Shown here piece by piece: positions 16,765 to 25,433 of a stretch of 64,000 bases of DNA. The stretch covers positions 37,279 to 101,278 of the forward strand of contig CAZDKY010000005.1 in the NCBI GenBank assembly GCA_964506505.1, in the 5' to 3' direction. The position numbers and the translations under genes are program-made. The stretch comes from M55B129 sp964506505 (lineage in GTDB: Bacteria > Bacillota > Dethiobacteria > DTU022). The notes under the pieces were generated by a model. The model did no database searches. It was not told where the DNA came from and saw only the letters and a list, made by a program, of their open reading frames with translations. Within the stretch, counting starts at the first letter, position 1; every line of letters begins with the position of its first letter.

Positions 16765-18360
16765 TTATTGACTGCTTAAATCGTTGTTATGCAAAACAAC
16801 AAATCTGGCCGTTGAAATTATATCAAGGGCTCTGACTTTATCCAGGGCTTCCTGAGACATCTCGTGGTCGACCTGCAGGATCATCATCGCTTCACCACCG
16901 GCTTTTTTCCTTCCCAGCTGCATTGAAGCAATGTTAACCTGTTCATCACCAAGAAGAGTGCCGATCCTGCCAACTACCCCGGGCTGGTCACTGTGGGTGG
17001 TGATGAGCGTGTATTTCGCCGGGACAATCTCAATATGATAGTCATCAACCCTGACAATACGGATATCGTTGTTCAGGAGTGTTCCCGAAATATGATGTTC
17101 TTCATCCCCGGAACGAGCACTGAGGGTTACCAGGCTGCTGTAGTTTTTAACTTCAGTGGTTGAGATTTCGCGCACGGTGATCCCTCTAGCCCTGGCTATG
17201 TAAGGTGCATTGACCCAGTTTACTCCGTCACCAATGATGGGACGCAGAAATCCAATCAGGCACGAAATAGTCAAATGGCTTAACTGCAGAGAAGCTATTT
17301 CACCGCTGTAAGTCAGCTCTATCTCCTGCACATTCCCGCCAAAGAGCTGCAAATAGAGGTTACCGAGAACCCGCATCAACGGCAGGTACGGCTCCAGGGC
17401 AGCCCTTGTTTCCGGAAGCAGAGTGGGTACGTTTACCGCCGAGACAATTGGTTCTCCCTGCAGCGCTTTCACTACCTGCTCCGCCACCTGTAACGCTACA
17501 TTGGTCTGCGCTTCACGGGTCGAAGCGCCCAGGTGAGGTGTGACAATGACATTATCCAGTTCCAGAAGGCCGCATCCAACCGGGGGTTCCTTTTCAAAAA
17601 CGTCTATAGCGGCTCCGGCGATTTTACCTTCCTGCAGGGCAGTGTAAAGAGCTTCTTCATCAATCAGACCACCCCGGGCACAGTTTACAATTCGCGCATC
17701 CGGTTTCATCATCGACATTTCTTTCGCCCCGATAATATGATGAGTGGAAGAACTGAGCGGAAGATGAAGAGTAATGAAATCAGCCAGGGCTAGCAGCTCT
17801 TCAAGAGGAACTATCTCTATATTAATTTTTTCAGCCTGCTCAGCCGATATATAAGGATCGTAACCGATAATTTTCATCCGCATCCCCCTGGCCCGACGGG
17901 CCACTTCGCTGCCAATGCGGCCGATGCCGACGATCCCGAGCACTTTACCGGTAAGCTCTACTCCCATGTATTCCGAACGCTTCCATTCGCCCTGTTTAAG
18001 AGAAAAACTTGCCTGGGCAATGTTCCTGGCCATGGAAGTCAGCAAAGCGATGGAATGTTCCGCCGCCGAAATGGTATTGCCCTCCGGGGCATTTAAAACG
18101 ACAATACCTTTTTCAGTAGCCCTATCTATATCAATATTGTCAACACCGACTCCCGCTCTGCCAATGACCTTGAGATTCTTCGCAGCATCGATTACTGTCG
18201 GAGTTACTTTAGTCCGGCTTCTTACTACCAAAGCATCATAAACTCCAATTTCCTCGAGCAGCTGCTCCGGGGTTATCTTTGGTTTAAAATCTACCTCTGC
18301 ATGCTCTTCCAGAATATTAAGGCCTTCAGTGGAAATGGAGTCACTGACTAATATTTTCAT
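16765..18360 (-). CDS. serA: D-3-phosphoglycerate dehydrogenase
   Basis: First step of serine synthesis, oxidising 3-phosphoglycerate with NAD. 531 residues, the long form with intervening (ASB) and C-terminal ACT domains. Visible: GIVGIGRIGSEV (Rossmann), NCARGGLIDE (substrate Arg), DVFEKEPP (Glu), VTPHLGAST (His). The ACT domain is HSDQPGVVGRIGTLLGDEQVNIASM, giving likely serine feedback. ATG after GGAGG. No serC is adjacent. Confidence 0.96.
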   Translation of the reverse strand: MKILVSDSISTEGLNILEEHAEVDFKPKITPEQLLEEIGVYDALVVRSRTKVTPTVIDAAKNLKVIGRAGVGVDNIDIDRATEKGIVVLNAPEGNTISAAEHSIALLTSMARNIAQASFSLKQGEWKRSEYMGVELTGKVLGIVGIGRIGSEVARRARGMRMKIIGYDPYISAEQAEKINIEIVPLEELLALADFITLHLPLSSSTHHIIGAKEMSMMKPDARIVNCARGGLIDEEALYTALQEGKIAGAAIDVFEKEPPVGCGLLELDNVIVTPHLGASTREAQTNVALQVAEQVVKALQGEPIVSAVNVPTLLPETRAALEPYLPLMRVLGNLYLQLFGGNVQEIELTYSGEIASLQLSHLTISCLIGFLRPIIGDGVNWVNAPYIARARGITVREISTTEVKNYSSLVTLSARSGDEEHHISGTLLNNDIRIVRVDDYHIEIVPAKYTLITTHSDQPGVVGRIGTLLGDEQVNIASMQLGRKKAGGEAMMILQVDHEMSQEALDKVRALDIISTARFVVLHNNDLSSQ

Positions 18361-18527
18361 TTTTCTGCACCTCCGATAATTTCTGCATCCAATGATGTGA
18401 CTTTTATAATAGATACTATATCATATCACCGGCAGAGCTCCAACCAAATCGAGCAATTGTACCCTTTAAAACTGTGCCGGGTCCCTTAAAAAGGCCGGAT
18501 ACATGACACTGAATACCCGAGATTCAC

Positions 18528-19661
18528 TCAATGAGAAGGAGAGTTGACAAGCATTATCGCCCCATGCGGGCACAGTTCCTGGCAACAGTAACAGCGGATA
18601 CATTCATAATGTTCGATACTGGCCAGACCATCGGTTATCCTGATCACCTGGGTCGGACATGCTTCCCGGCAGATTCCGCAACCGGTGCAGCGTTCCCTGT
18701 TGACCTGTGGATAAGGCCGGCGGGCGTAAAAAAAATTTTTCAAAATAGCCACAGGGAAAAGAGCAAACAGCCGGCCCAATTTGCCGGTTGCCGCCGGTCC
18801 TCTGTCAAAATCGGTCACTTTTGCTTCTTCAATTGACAAACCGACAAGATCAATATCATCCGGATCCGCTCCGTTTAATTTAAAATTTCGGGCGGCGGCA
18901 ACGGTCGTCACCTGCTCCGGGAAAAAACCAAGGACCTCTGCCGCTACCGTATCCAGGGCAACAGGGCTGGGCGAACCCATCAACAGGCCCAGCTGCCGTG
19001 GTTTACCCCTGCGGGGGCCCGGCCCTTCCATGGCCACAACTGCATCAAGCACAGAGAAAGCGGGTTTTACTGCCAGGGATACGCCAAGAAGCAATTTGGA
19101 AAAATCAAGCGGGAGAGGATGCTCCAGGTGAAATCTTTTTTTATTGGCACCCACCACACAACCAAAAAGGTTTTTCACCGCCCCGGTCATGCCGGTCAAT
19201 GAATGCGTCTTCAATTTGCCCACATTGATAACCAGGTCAACCTCGTCCAGTTCTGCCGCCAGGGGAATTGCTTTAAGACCTCTGATTGTTGATTCCACTT
19301 CTTTGATCTTTTCAAATACAAGCATTTCCGCTCCTGTTTTTTTCATCACATCTTCCAACCCGGAAACTCTGTGGGCAAGCTCCTGCCGGTCGCTGCCCGG
19401 ACTGTCACCGATATATACTTTTCCTCCCGCTTCCTGGATCATTTCCGCCAGAACCCTTACTACCAGTGGATGAGTGGTAACCGCTTCAGCCGGAGTAACA
19501 GCAGCCAGCAGGTTGGGTTTGATAAGAATCTTCTGCCCCCGGCCTATAACTGACTCGATGCCACCGAAAGGTTTAAAAATTTCCCTTAAACCCTGCCGCA
19601 CTTCCACAGGATGATAATGCCTGCAACCGGTGATAACCACTTTTTCTCGCCCTGAATTCAA
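18528..19661 (-). CDS. DUF362 protein with C-terminal 2[4Fe-4S] ferredoxin domain
   Basis: About 377 residues. The N-terminal two thirds are a DUF362 domain (KILIKPNLL, TTHPLVVRVLAEMI, VGKLKTHSLTGMTGAVKNLFG). The C-terminus has two clusters, CTGCGICREACP and CIRCYCCQELCP, so it should carry two [4Fe-4S] centres. Function unknown; DUF362-ferredoxin proteins are common in strict anaerobes. TTG at 19661 is preferred, eight bases after AGGAG; an upstream GTG at 19670 overlaps that site. A second DUF362 gene is at 30808-32133. Confidence 0.88.
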   Translation of the reverse strand: MNSGREKVVITGCRHYHPVEVRQGLREIFKPFGGIESVIGRGQKILIKPNLLAAVTPAEAVTTHPLVVRVLAEMIQEAGGKVYIGDSPGSDRQELAHRVSGLEDVMKKTGAEMLVFEKIKEVESTIRGLKAIPLAAELDEVDLVINVGKLKTHSLTGMTGAVKNLFGCVVGANKKRFHLEHPLPLDFSKLLLGVSLAVKPAFSVLDAVVAMEGPGPRRGKPRQLGLLMGSPSPVALDTVAAEVLGFFPEQVTTVAAARNFKLNGADPDDIDLVGLSIEEAKVTDFDRGPAATGKLGRLFALFPVAILKNFFYARRPYPQVNRERCTGCGICREACPTQVIRITDGLASIEHYECIRCYCCQELCPHGAIMLVNSPSH

Positions 19662-19898
19662 CCCGCTCACTCCTTTCCCCTGCAGGTAAAGACGAATACG
19701 TTTTCAAATGCTTTTTGGTTTAAAGTGCCAAAACAGCAATACTTTCAATAAAAAGGCCCGCTGCCTGAGCAGCTGTGTTAATTTCACTCGGGATAATGTA
19801 AACCATCCTCATTCTCAGTAATGATTTAAAGGCACTACCATGGAATCCCGATTAAAAAGTCCTGCCGCTGAAAATGCGTACTGTTAAAACTGGGTTTA

Positions 19899-20624
19899 TC
19901 ACAATAAGGCGGCCGCGTCACGGTCCACAATGACAGTGCAGCTGCGATGCATATGCAACAGTGAGGCGGGAACGGCAGTGGTGATTTTACCACTAACCAT
20001 TTTTTGAATAGCCCGGGCCTTATTTTTTCCGCTGGCTAGAAGGATAATCTTTGCCGCATGCATGATCGAGCCCATTCCCATAGTTAAGGCCTGGTGAGGA
20101 ACCTCATCACGGCTGTTGAAAAAACGGCTGTTGGCTTCAATTGTTTCTTCTGCCAGCTCAACAAGATGTGTATAAACATCCAGGGAGTCTGCCGGTTCGT
20201 TAAAACCAATATGACCGTTTACGCCGATTCCCAGGACCTGGAGATCAATTCCGCCGGCTTCCTTGATTTTTTGTTCGTATTCCCGGCAGGACCTGACCAC
20301 ATCTTCAGACGACGATTCTGGAATATTAATACGGCGCGGATCAATATTGACATGATCAAAAAAATGATGGTGCATATAGTAATAATAGCTCTGGGAATGC
20401 TCGCGAGAAAGCCCGGCATACTCATCAAGATTGAAAGTAGTCACCCCACTGAAATCAATTTTATTATCCCGGTGATAACCGGCCAGAACGGCATACATTC
20501 CTTCCGGAGTGGAACCGGTGGCTAATCCCAAAACAGCCCGTCGGTTTTGCTTAACCTGGGCGGCAACAATTTCAGCCGCTTTTTCACTTAAATCATCATA
20601 ACTGTCAACAATTCTGACATCCAT
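19899..20624 (-). CDS. nagB: Glucosamine-6-phosphate deaminase
   Basis: Converts glucosamine-6-phosphate to fructose-6-phosphate and ammonia. Motifs: GLATGSTPEGMY (phosphate loop), TTFNLDEYAGL (catalytic Asp region), GIGVNGHIGFNEP. About 241 residues from ATG 20624, near family length; a GTG at 20636 overlaps the ribosome site. It lies 28 bases after the nucleotidyltransferase-like gene and ends a likely six-gene minus-strand operon. The 230 bases upstream of it toward the DUF362 gene contain no feature I can call. Confidence 0.95.
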   Translation of the reverse strand: MDVRIVDSYDDLSEKAAEIVAAQVKQNRRAVLGLATGSTPEGMYAVLAGYHRDNKIDFSGVTTFNLDEYAGLSREHSQSYYYYMHHHFFDHVNIDPRRINIPESSSEDVVRSCREYEQKIKEAGGIDLQVLGIGVNGHIGFNEPADSLDVYTHLVELAEETIEANSRFFNSRDEVPHQALTMGMGSIMHAAKIILLASGKNKARAIQKMVSGKITTAVPASLLHMHRSCTVIVDRDAAALL

Positions 20625-20652
20625 TATTGAGTTCACTCCTGTCTCATCAGTA

Positions 20653-21552
20653 TCAAAAGATCTCTTCTTTTTCTTCGCTGGTATAAAAAAGGGCTCCTAG
20701 TTCGTCTGCACACCGGGAATGGGCAAGGGTTAAAAGTTTCTTTTCAGCAGAAAGACGCCCGGATTGAGCTTTCTTTTTCAGCTTTTCGAGCTTGTCTGGA
20801 ATGTCCGCTTCTTCAGCCAACCGTTTAATCCGGTCATATAGAACACGGCTGCCAGAGAGAAATTCCCCTTCATCCAAAATTTTGGAAGCCACCATGGCCT
20901 TGAAATCATGGAATCTAAGCTGCTCTTCAACTGTCTGCAGATCCTTGATCACATAGTCAATTTCTTCTTTGACGGCAGGATTCAGTAACAGGTTGTATTT
21001 TTCACGGTACAGCAGTTCGTCAAAACGGGCCAGAATTGCCGGGGACAATTTTTCAACAACGACAATTATGTCGAGGTCTGATCCCCTGACCAGCTCACCG
21101 GTGGAAGGTTCCGGCCTCGGTTCGGCATGAGCCATATTATAAACAACATCACCAGCAATGATAACGCAGGCTTGTTCCTCGAACAGCAGCCTGCTTTCAC
21201 AATTTTTTATTGTGCGGCAAATGATCTCCCGGGCCAGCTCTTTTTTACGCCTGCTGATCAGGCTGATTTCATCGGCCAGGCAGCCGGCAAGAAACACAAT
21301 CTTCTCTTCATCTCCAGCCGCTCCAACGACCGTATAATTTAAGAATTCCCTCATTATTGACGGCGAAAGCCTGGCATACCCATTCACTCGTCGATCGAGT
21401 CTTAAATATCTTTTACCCACAATTTGCCGCTGCAGTTGATCCGATGCAGTACATTCCCGCCAGGCTGTGAAAGAATCCAGGCCTGATGATTCAACAATTT
21501 TTTTGCCCGTAAGGGGGCCACTCTGGCGCAGTATTCTGAGTAGCTTATTCAA
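20653..21552 (-). CDS. Nucleotidyltransferase-like protein with N-terminal winged helix
   Basis: 299 residues, not confidently recognised. The N-terminus (LLRILRQSGPLTGKKIVE) resembles a winged helix-turn-helix. The middle has GELVRGSDLDIIVVV, matching the GS-x-D-x-D core of MNT/pol-beta nucleotidyltransferases; a third acidic residue may be in EEIDYVI. The C-terminal third is helical and charged. TTG start overlapping the stop of the hexapeptide gene (TTGA), so the two are coupled. Could modify a nucleotide, RNA or protein; the operon points to amino-sugar or envelope metabolism, weakly. Confidence 0.6.
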   Translation of the reverse strand: MNKLLRILRQSGPLTGKKIVESSGLDSFTAWRECTASDQLQRQIVGKRYLRLDRRVNGYARLSPSIMREFLNYTVVGAAGDEEKIVFLAGCLADEISLISRRKKELAREIICRTIKNCESRLLFEEQACVIIAGDVVYNMAHAEPRPEPSTGELVRGSDLDIIVVVEKLSPAILARFDELLYREKYNLLLNPAVKEEIDYVIKDLQTVEEQLRFHDFKAMVASKILDEGEFLSGSRVLYDRIKRLAEEADIPDKLEKLKKKAQSGRLSAEKKLLTLAHSRCADELGALFYTSEEKEEIF

Positions 21553-22376
21553 CGCCCGCTTCTCCTGCTCAGATCGATCAGTTTCTGAGTTTGCCTGAAC
21601 TTTATAATCGTTTCAGGAAAATAGTAACCCCTTGCTGTTCCATTGGGATAAAGCAGACATCCTTTCCCCAGCAGGGTCCCGGGAGAAGTTACACTGTTAC
21701 AGCCAGTTTCCACTCCATCAGCCAGCACTGCCCCGAATTTGCGCAACCCCGTTTCATAAGCTTTTCCGTCGATATTAAGAACCACCGGCGTATCAGTCAT
21801 CTTCAGGTTAGCAAGTTTTGTCCCGGCGCCCAGGTTAACTCTGCCGAGAATACTGTTCCCGATATAAGCAAAGTGGCCCGCCTTGCTTTCTCCAAGCATC
21901 AGTGATGATTTCATCTCCGTGGCATGGCCAACTACGCAGCTGTCGCCAACTATAACCGAGCCCCGGATGTAAGCACCCTGCCTGATTTCAGTATTATCAC
22001 CGATAAAAGCAGGCCCTTTAATCAAAGCCCCCGGTTCAACAACTGTTCCCCTGCCGATGTAAATACTGTCATCCATCAGGAACGCCCCGGCATAAATAAT
22101 ACTCGCTTCCTGAAGAACGGCGCCGTCTTTTTCAACCCGCAGTTTTTTACCGGTGAGATCAATATGGAAACCGTCCCTGATAGCCCGCCCGTCGTAGATA
22201 ACGGTGGTGGTGTCCACCATCTCTTTCCCTTTTCTGACCTCTCCCACATTGGGCTGCAGGGTGTCCTGGAGGAAAGGCTCAATTTTTTTCAGTGCTTCCC
22301 AGACATAATCAGTATCCTCGAATATTTCGGCAAAGGAAACTGTTCTCAGATCAAAAAAATCAGAGGCATTTAACAT
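21549..22376 (-). CDS. Left-handed beta-helix (hexapeptide) protein, GlmU C-terminal-like
   Basis: About 275 residues from ATG 22376, which follows AGGAAGG. Residues from about 85 on show hexapeptide repeats (IYIGRGTVVEPGALIKGP, IRGSVIVGDSCVVGH) ending with SVTSPGTLLGKG, as in the acetyltransferase half of GlmU and related sugar-nucleotide proteins. There is no N-terminal nucleotidyltransferase domain, so it is not a full GlmU. The next gene and nagB suggest a place in hexosamine metabolism. Acyltransferase activity is inferred from fold. Confidence 0.75.
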   Translation of the reverse strand: MLNASDFFDLRTVSFAEIFEDTDYVWEALKKIEPFLQDTLQPNVGEVRKGKEMVDTTTVIYDGRAIRDGFHIDLTGKKLRVEKDGAVLQEASIIYAGAFLMDDSIYIGRGTVVEPGALIKGPAFIGDNTEIRQGAYIRGSVIVGDSCVVGHATEMKSSLMLGESKAGHFAYIGNSILGRVNLGAGTKLANLKMTDTPVVLNIDGKAYETGLRKFGAVLADGVETGCNSVTSPGTLLGKGCLLYPNGTARGYYFPETIIKFRQTQKLIDLSRRSGR

Positions 22377-22411
22377 AATATCACCTTCCTGAAAAAAGTA
22401 GATCGCAGCGA

Positions 22412-22927
22412 TCAAGTTTTACTGCGGCCCCGGCGCTGGTCGGCATCGCTGAGCCTGACCAAAAACCGCTCCATCCGGAATCGATTGTATCTTTGGGTTA
22501 TGATACAGGGCAGGTTGACCATCAATCCGTAACCGATCATTATCAACCCCACCTTCCATTCCACCCAGAAAAAAAACAGCAGAGCCGGGAAAAAGGCCAG
22601 CCAGTGGGTCAGTTCAGCCCGACAGGTTTCCCTGATAAACATCTTGATATACTCGGGACTTACTGAGGCCAACTTTCTTTTGGCAAAGCCGCCCCTGAAC
22701 CAGTCACCCCCGTCGGGCAGGATCTGCTTCCACTTCCTGACCAAAAAAACCTTTTCATACAACCGCCCGCCCGATTCCCACCCTGCAGGCCGGTAAATCC
22801 GCAGAGATGGATCGATAAACCGATCCGGCACCTTCAGGCCAATTAAGGCTGCAGCCATGTGAATAACAAACCAGACAATGATAACCAAAATTACGGTAAG
22901 CGAAGAAGATAAATAGATAATCCTCAT
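22412..22927 (-). CDS. CrtO-like membrane acyltransferase
   Basis: 171 residues with three or so hydrophobic helices. The middle motif RKWKQILPDGGDWFRGGF and the segment RETCRAELTHW resemble the glycosyl-4,4'-diaponeurosporenoate acyltransferase family of staphylococci; NLPCIITQRYNR near the C-terminus fits too. It overlaps the CrtQ-like gene by four bases (ATGA). No carotenoid genes (CrtM/CrtN/CrtP) are in the window, so the acceptor is probably another glycolipid or an unlinked carotenoid. Confidence 0.75.
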   Translation of the reverse strand: MRIIYLSSSLTVILVIIVWFVIHMAAALIGLKVPDRFIDPSLRIYRPAGWESGGRLYEKVFLVRKWKQILPDGGDWFRGGFAKRKLASVSPEYIKMFIRETCRAELTHWLAFFPALLFFFWVEWKVGLIMIGYGLMVNLPCIITQRYNRFRMERFLVRLSDADQRRGRSKT

Positions 22928-23928
22928 TCACGGCCCCTATCTCTTTCAGTCTTAATATTTCTGTCTTTCCAGGTTACGCTGTGCAAAAAGAAAGTCATAA
23001 TCAGCGAACGTATAAATGTAAAGAGGAAGAAAATCAAATCAACCGGATAAAGCAGGATATGCAGCAGGCTGAAGCTGCCTATTCTTTTCAGCATCCAGCT
23101 TATCTGCAAGCCGTATCCCAGGTAGAGAAACAGGGCAGATGCGGCAGCGCTGCCGCCCACAGCAGAGGCAACCAGCAAAACAGTTATTGAATAAGCCCCG
23201 GTAATCCACATGGCAATAAGAATAAAACTGAAAATCCCTATGGAAAAAGCTCCCGTGCTGAAATTTTTACTCCACCCTTCCAGCAAATCACCCAAACCGC
23301 CGGGATACATACGAAAATCAATCACTCCCCGGCCACCATAACAGTTAACGGGGAAATCGCTATCCTGAAAAAGCCTGCCCAGCGAAACATCATCAAGTAT
23401 ACTCCCTTTAATCTTCCTGTGCCCGCCCGCCGTAAAATAGTCACTGCGCCCGCATATAATGCAGGGACCGAAAAAAGCTTCTCCCTTTAAGCGGTTACCC
23501 AGGGGGGTGAACAGGTTGGTGCTCATCATAGTAATTATATTAAAAATAGCCGAGAGCTGCTCATAAGGCTTCCTGATTGAATGATATGGCTGGATGGATA
23601 TTGCTCCCCCTTTCTCCCCATAAGCCTGGACCATCCTCTCCAGGGCATCGGCTTCAAGGGTGGTGTCTGCATCAAGAAAGATTAGAATTTCGCCTTCTGC
23701 GGTGCAGGCTCCCTTCCAGCAGGCCCACGATTTACCGATCCAGCCTGGGGGTAGAGCACCGGCTGAGATAACCCGGCAGCCGCTGCGTGCGGCTATGGAG
23801 GCGGTGGCATCTTCGGAATTATCATCCACTACTATTATTTCTCCGGCTTTTTTAGTCTGCAACCCAATAGTCCGGAGCAGCGAGGGAAGATTTTCTTCTT
23901 CATTCCGCGCCGGAATCACTATCGACAC
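22924..23928 (-). CDS. CrtQ-like family 2 glycosyltransferase
   Basis: Membrane-associated GT2 enzyme. VSIVIPARNEEENLPSLL starts the GT-A fold, FLDADTTLE holds the DxD motif, and GWIGKSWAC resembles 4,4'-diaponeurosporenoate glycosyltransferases. Two to three hydrophobic helices are at the C-terminus. The listed start is the first GTG, but it has no ribosome site. The frame stays open upstream to about 24084 and encodes a plausible N-terminal membrane helix (WLCGFWLLW) and linker, as in CrtQ. The only well-placed codon after GGGAGAGAGG is ATA at 24060, so the true protein is probably about 44 residues longer. Coupled to the CrtO-like gene. Confidence 0.8.
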   Translation of the reverse strand: MSIVIPARNEEENLPSLLRTIGLQTKKAGEIIVVDDNSEDATASIAARSGCRVISAGALPPGWIGKSWACWKGACTAEGEILIFLDADTTLEADALERMVQAYGEKGGAISIQPYHSIRKPYEQLSAIFNIITMMSTNLFTPLGNRLKGEAFFGPCIICGRSDYFTAGGHRKIKGSILDDVSLGRLFQDSDFPVNCYGGRGVIDFRMYPGGLGDLLEGWSKNFSTGAFSIGIFSFILIAMWITGAYSITVLLVASAVGGSAAASALFLYLGYGLQISWMLKRIGSFSLLHILLYPVDLIFFLFTFIRSLIMTFFLHSVTWKDRNIKTERDRGRE

Positions 23929-24084
23929 TGTATTATTGCCGGCATGATTAAAACTGTCCCTGCCTCCTCTTTCCCCTCCCTTTTGCGGAATGGGAATTTT
24001 CCAGAGCAGCCAGAAACCGCACAGCCAGAAAAAAAACCTTAAATAATAGTGAAAGTCTATAACCTGAACCTCTCTCCCTGCCTG

Positions 24085-25293
24085 TTATAGATTCGCCGGG
24101 CCGAGATAATCAAGGGCCAGACCGGTAAAAATGGCCGGTCCCATCCAGAGCACACTTTCATCGATATCAAAACGCGAGTTGTGATGGGGGTAAACGATGC
24201 CCCTGGCCGGATTGCCGGTACCAAGGACAAAATAAGCACCGGGCACCTTTTCGAAATAGTAGGCCATATCTTCGGTTCCCATATTTGGTTTTTTAACCAT
24301 AATAATATTATCTTCGCCTGCTACTCTGCTCGCTGCCGAAACGACCCATTTCACATATTCCGGATCATTAACTGTCGGCGGATAACTGTCCAGGATCTTT
24401 ACCTCCGCTTCAGCCCGGTTGGCAGCAGCAGTGGCTGTACAAATTTCCTGCAGGCGCGCTGCAACAAAGTCTCGCTCTGATGCCTCCATGGTCCGAAAAT
24501 CACCGCTGAAAGATACTCTATCGGTAATAATATTCATGGCCTCGCCGCCTTTAATCTTACCGATGGTCAGCACTACGGGGTTGAGAGGGTTAGTCTCACG
24601 GCTCACTATTTTCTGCAGGGCGAGAATTATTTCTGCCGTCGTAGTTATTGCATCAACACCGAGGTGAGGAAGAGCACCGTGCGTGCTGCTGCCTTTAATT
24701 AATACTTCAAAAGCGGTTGACGCAGCAAGAATGGGCCCGGCACAAATACCAATCTGGCCAAGACCAACTTCAGGAAAGATCTGGCCAACATGCAGCCCCA
24801 CTGCTGCATCAACCGGAGGATCTTCGAGACAGCCGTCTGTAATCATGCGGGCAGCACCGCCGTAACCCTCTTCACCGGGCTGGAAAAGCAGTTTAATGTT
24901 GCCTTGCATCCGGGATCGATATTCTAACAAGATTTTAGCTGTTCCCAGCAGCATGGCAGCGTGAGCATCATGCCCACAGGCATGCATATTGTTGTTTGTC
25001 GAAGCAAAGGGCAACCCTGTCTCTTCCCGGATAGGCAGGGCGTCCATATCAGCGCGGAGGGCCAGTGTTGGTCCCTTGCCTGTTCCTTCAATCAGGGCTA
25101 CTATCCCGGTTTCGGCAGCTATTCGATAAGAAACACCCATTTCTTCGAGACGGCTGCGCACATAAGCAGATGTCTGGTGCAACTCAAAACCCAGCTCGGG
25201 AATGCGGTGCAGATCCCGACGCCAACTGACAATCTCATCCTGCAAGGCAGAAGCTGCACTAATGTAATCAGCGGTTTTTTTTTCATCTTTCAT
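24085..25293 (-). CDS. M20D-family amidohydrolase/peptidase
   Basis: Zinc amidohydrolase of the N-acyl-amino acid / hippurate hydrolase type. HACGHDAH carries metal ligands, QPGEEG the catalytic Glu, and SSTHGALPHLGVDAI is the dimerisation-domain motif. About 402 residues from ATG 25293, ten bases after GGAGG. First gene of the run leading to nagB. In the amino-sugar context a deacylase acting on N-acetylated compounds is plausible; substrate cannot be read from sequence. Confidence 0.9.
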   Translation of the reverse strand: MKDEKKTADYISAASALQDEIVSWRRDLHRIPELGFELHQTSAYVRSRLEEMGVSYRIAAETGIVALIEGTGKGPTLALRADMDALPIREETGLPFASTNNNMHACGHDAHAAMLLGTAKILLEYRSRMQGNIKLLFQPGEEGYGGAARMITDGCLEDPPVDAAVGLHVGQIFPEVGLGQIGICAGPILAASTAFEVLIKGSSTHGALPHLGVDAITTTAEIILALQKIVSRETNPLNPVVLTIGKIKGGEAMNIITDRVSFSGDFRTMEASERDFVAARLQEICTATAAANRAEAEVKILDSYPPTVNDPEYVKWVVSAASRVAGEDNIIMVKKPNMGTEDMAYYFEKVPGAYFVLGTGNPARGIVYPHHNSRFDIDESVLWMGPAIFTGLALDYLGPANL

Positions 25294-25329
25294 CAACTGC
25301 AAACCTCCTTTATTCTCAGCAGTGTCTTA

Positions 25330-25431
25330 TCAAAATAGGGCCTTTATATCTTCCCTGGTTAGATTGATAACAGTAAAAATGCCGAGGATAGTTCCCAGCA
25401 GATCAAGATTATGCCCATCCGTGGTATTCAT
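25330..25431 (-). CDS. Small 33-residue hypothetical protein
   Basis: Short frame beginning MNTTDGHNLDLLG and ending KALF, with a single hydrophobic stretch (LLGTILGIFTVINL). Its ATG is seven bases after GGAGGG formed by the last codons of the GGDEF gene, whose stop is two bases before the ATG. This strong, well-spaced ribosome site and coupling make it a likely real gene. Possibly a one-helix membrane peptide. No known family recognised. Confidence 0.55.
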   Translation of the reverse strand: MNTTDGHNLDLLGTILGIFTVINLTREDIKALF

Positions 25432-25433
25432 TT

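Noticed and set aside
21549..22376. Full GlmU or glucose-1-phosphate thymidylyltransferase
   Set aside because: No nucleotidyltransferase domain precedes the hexapeptide repeats.
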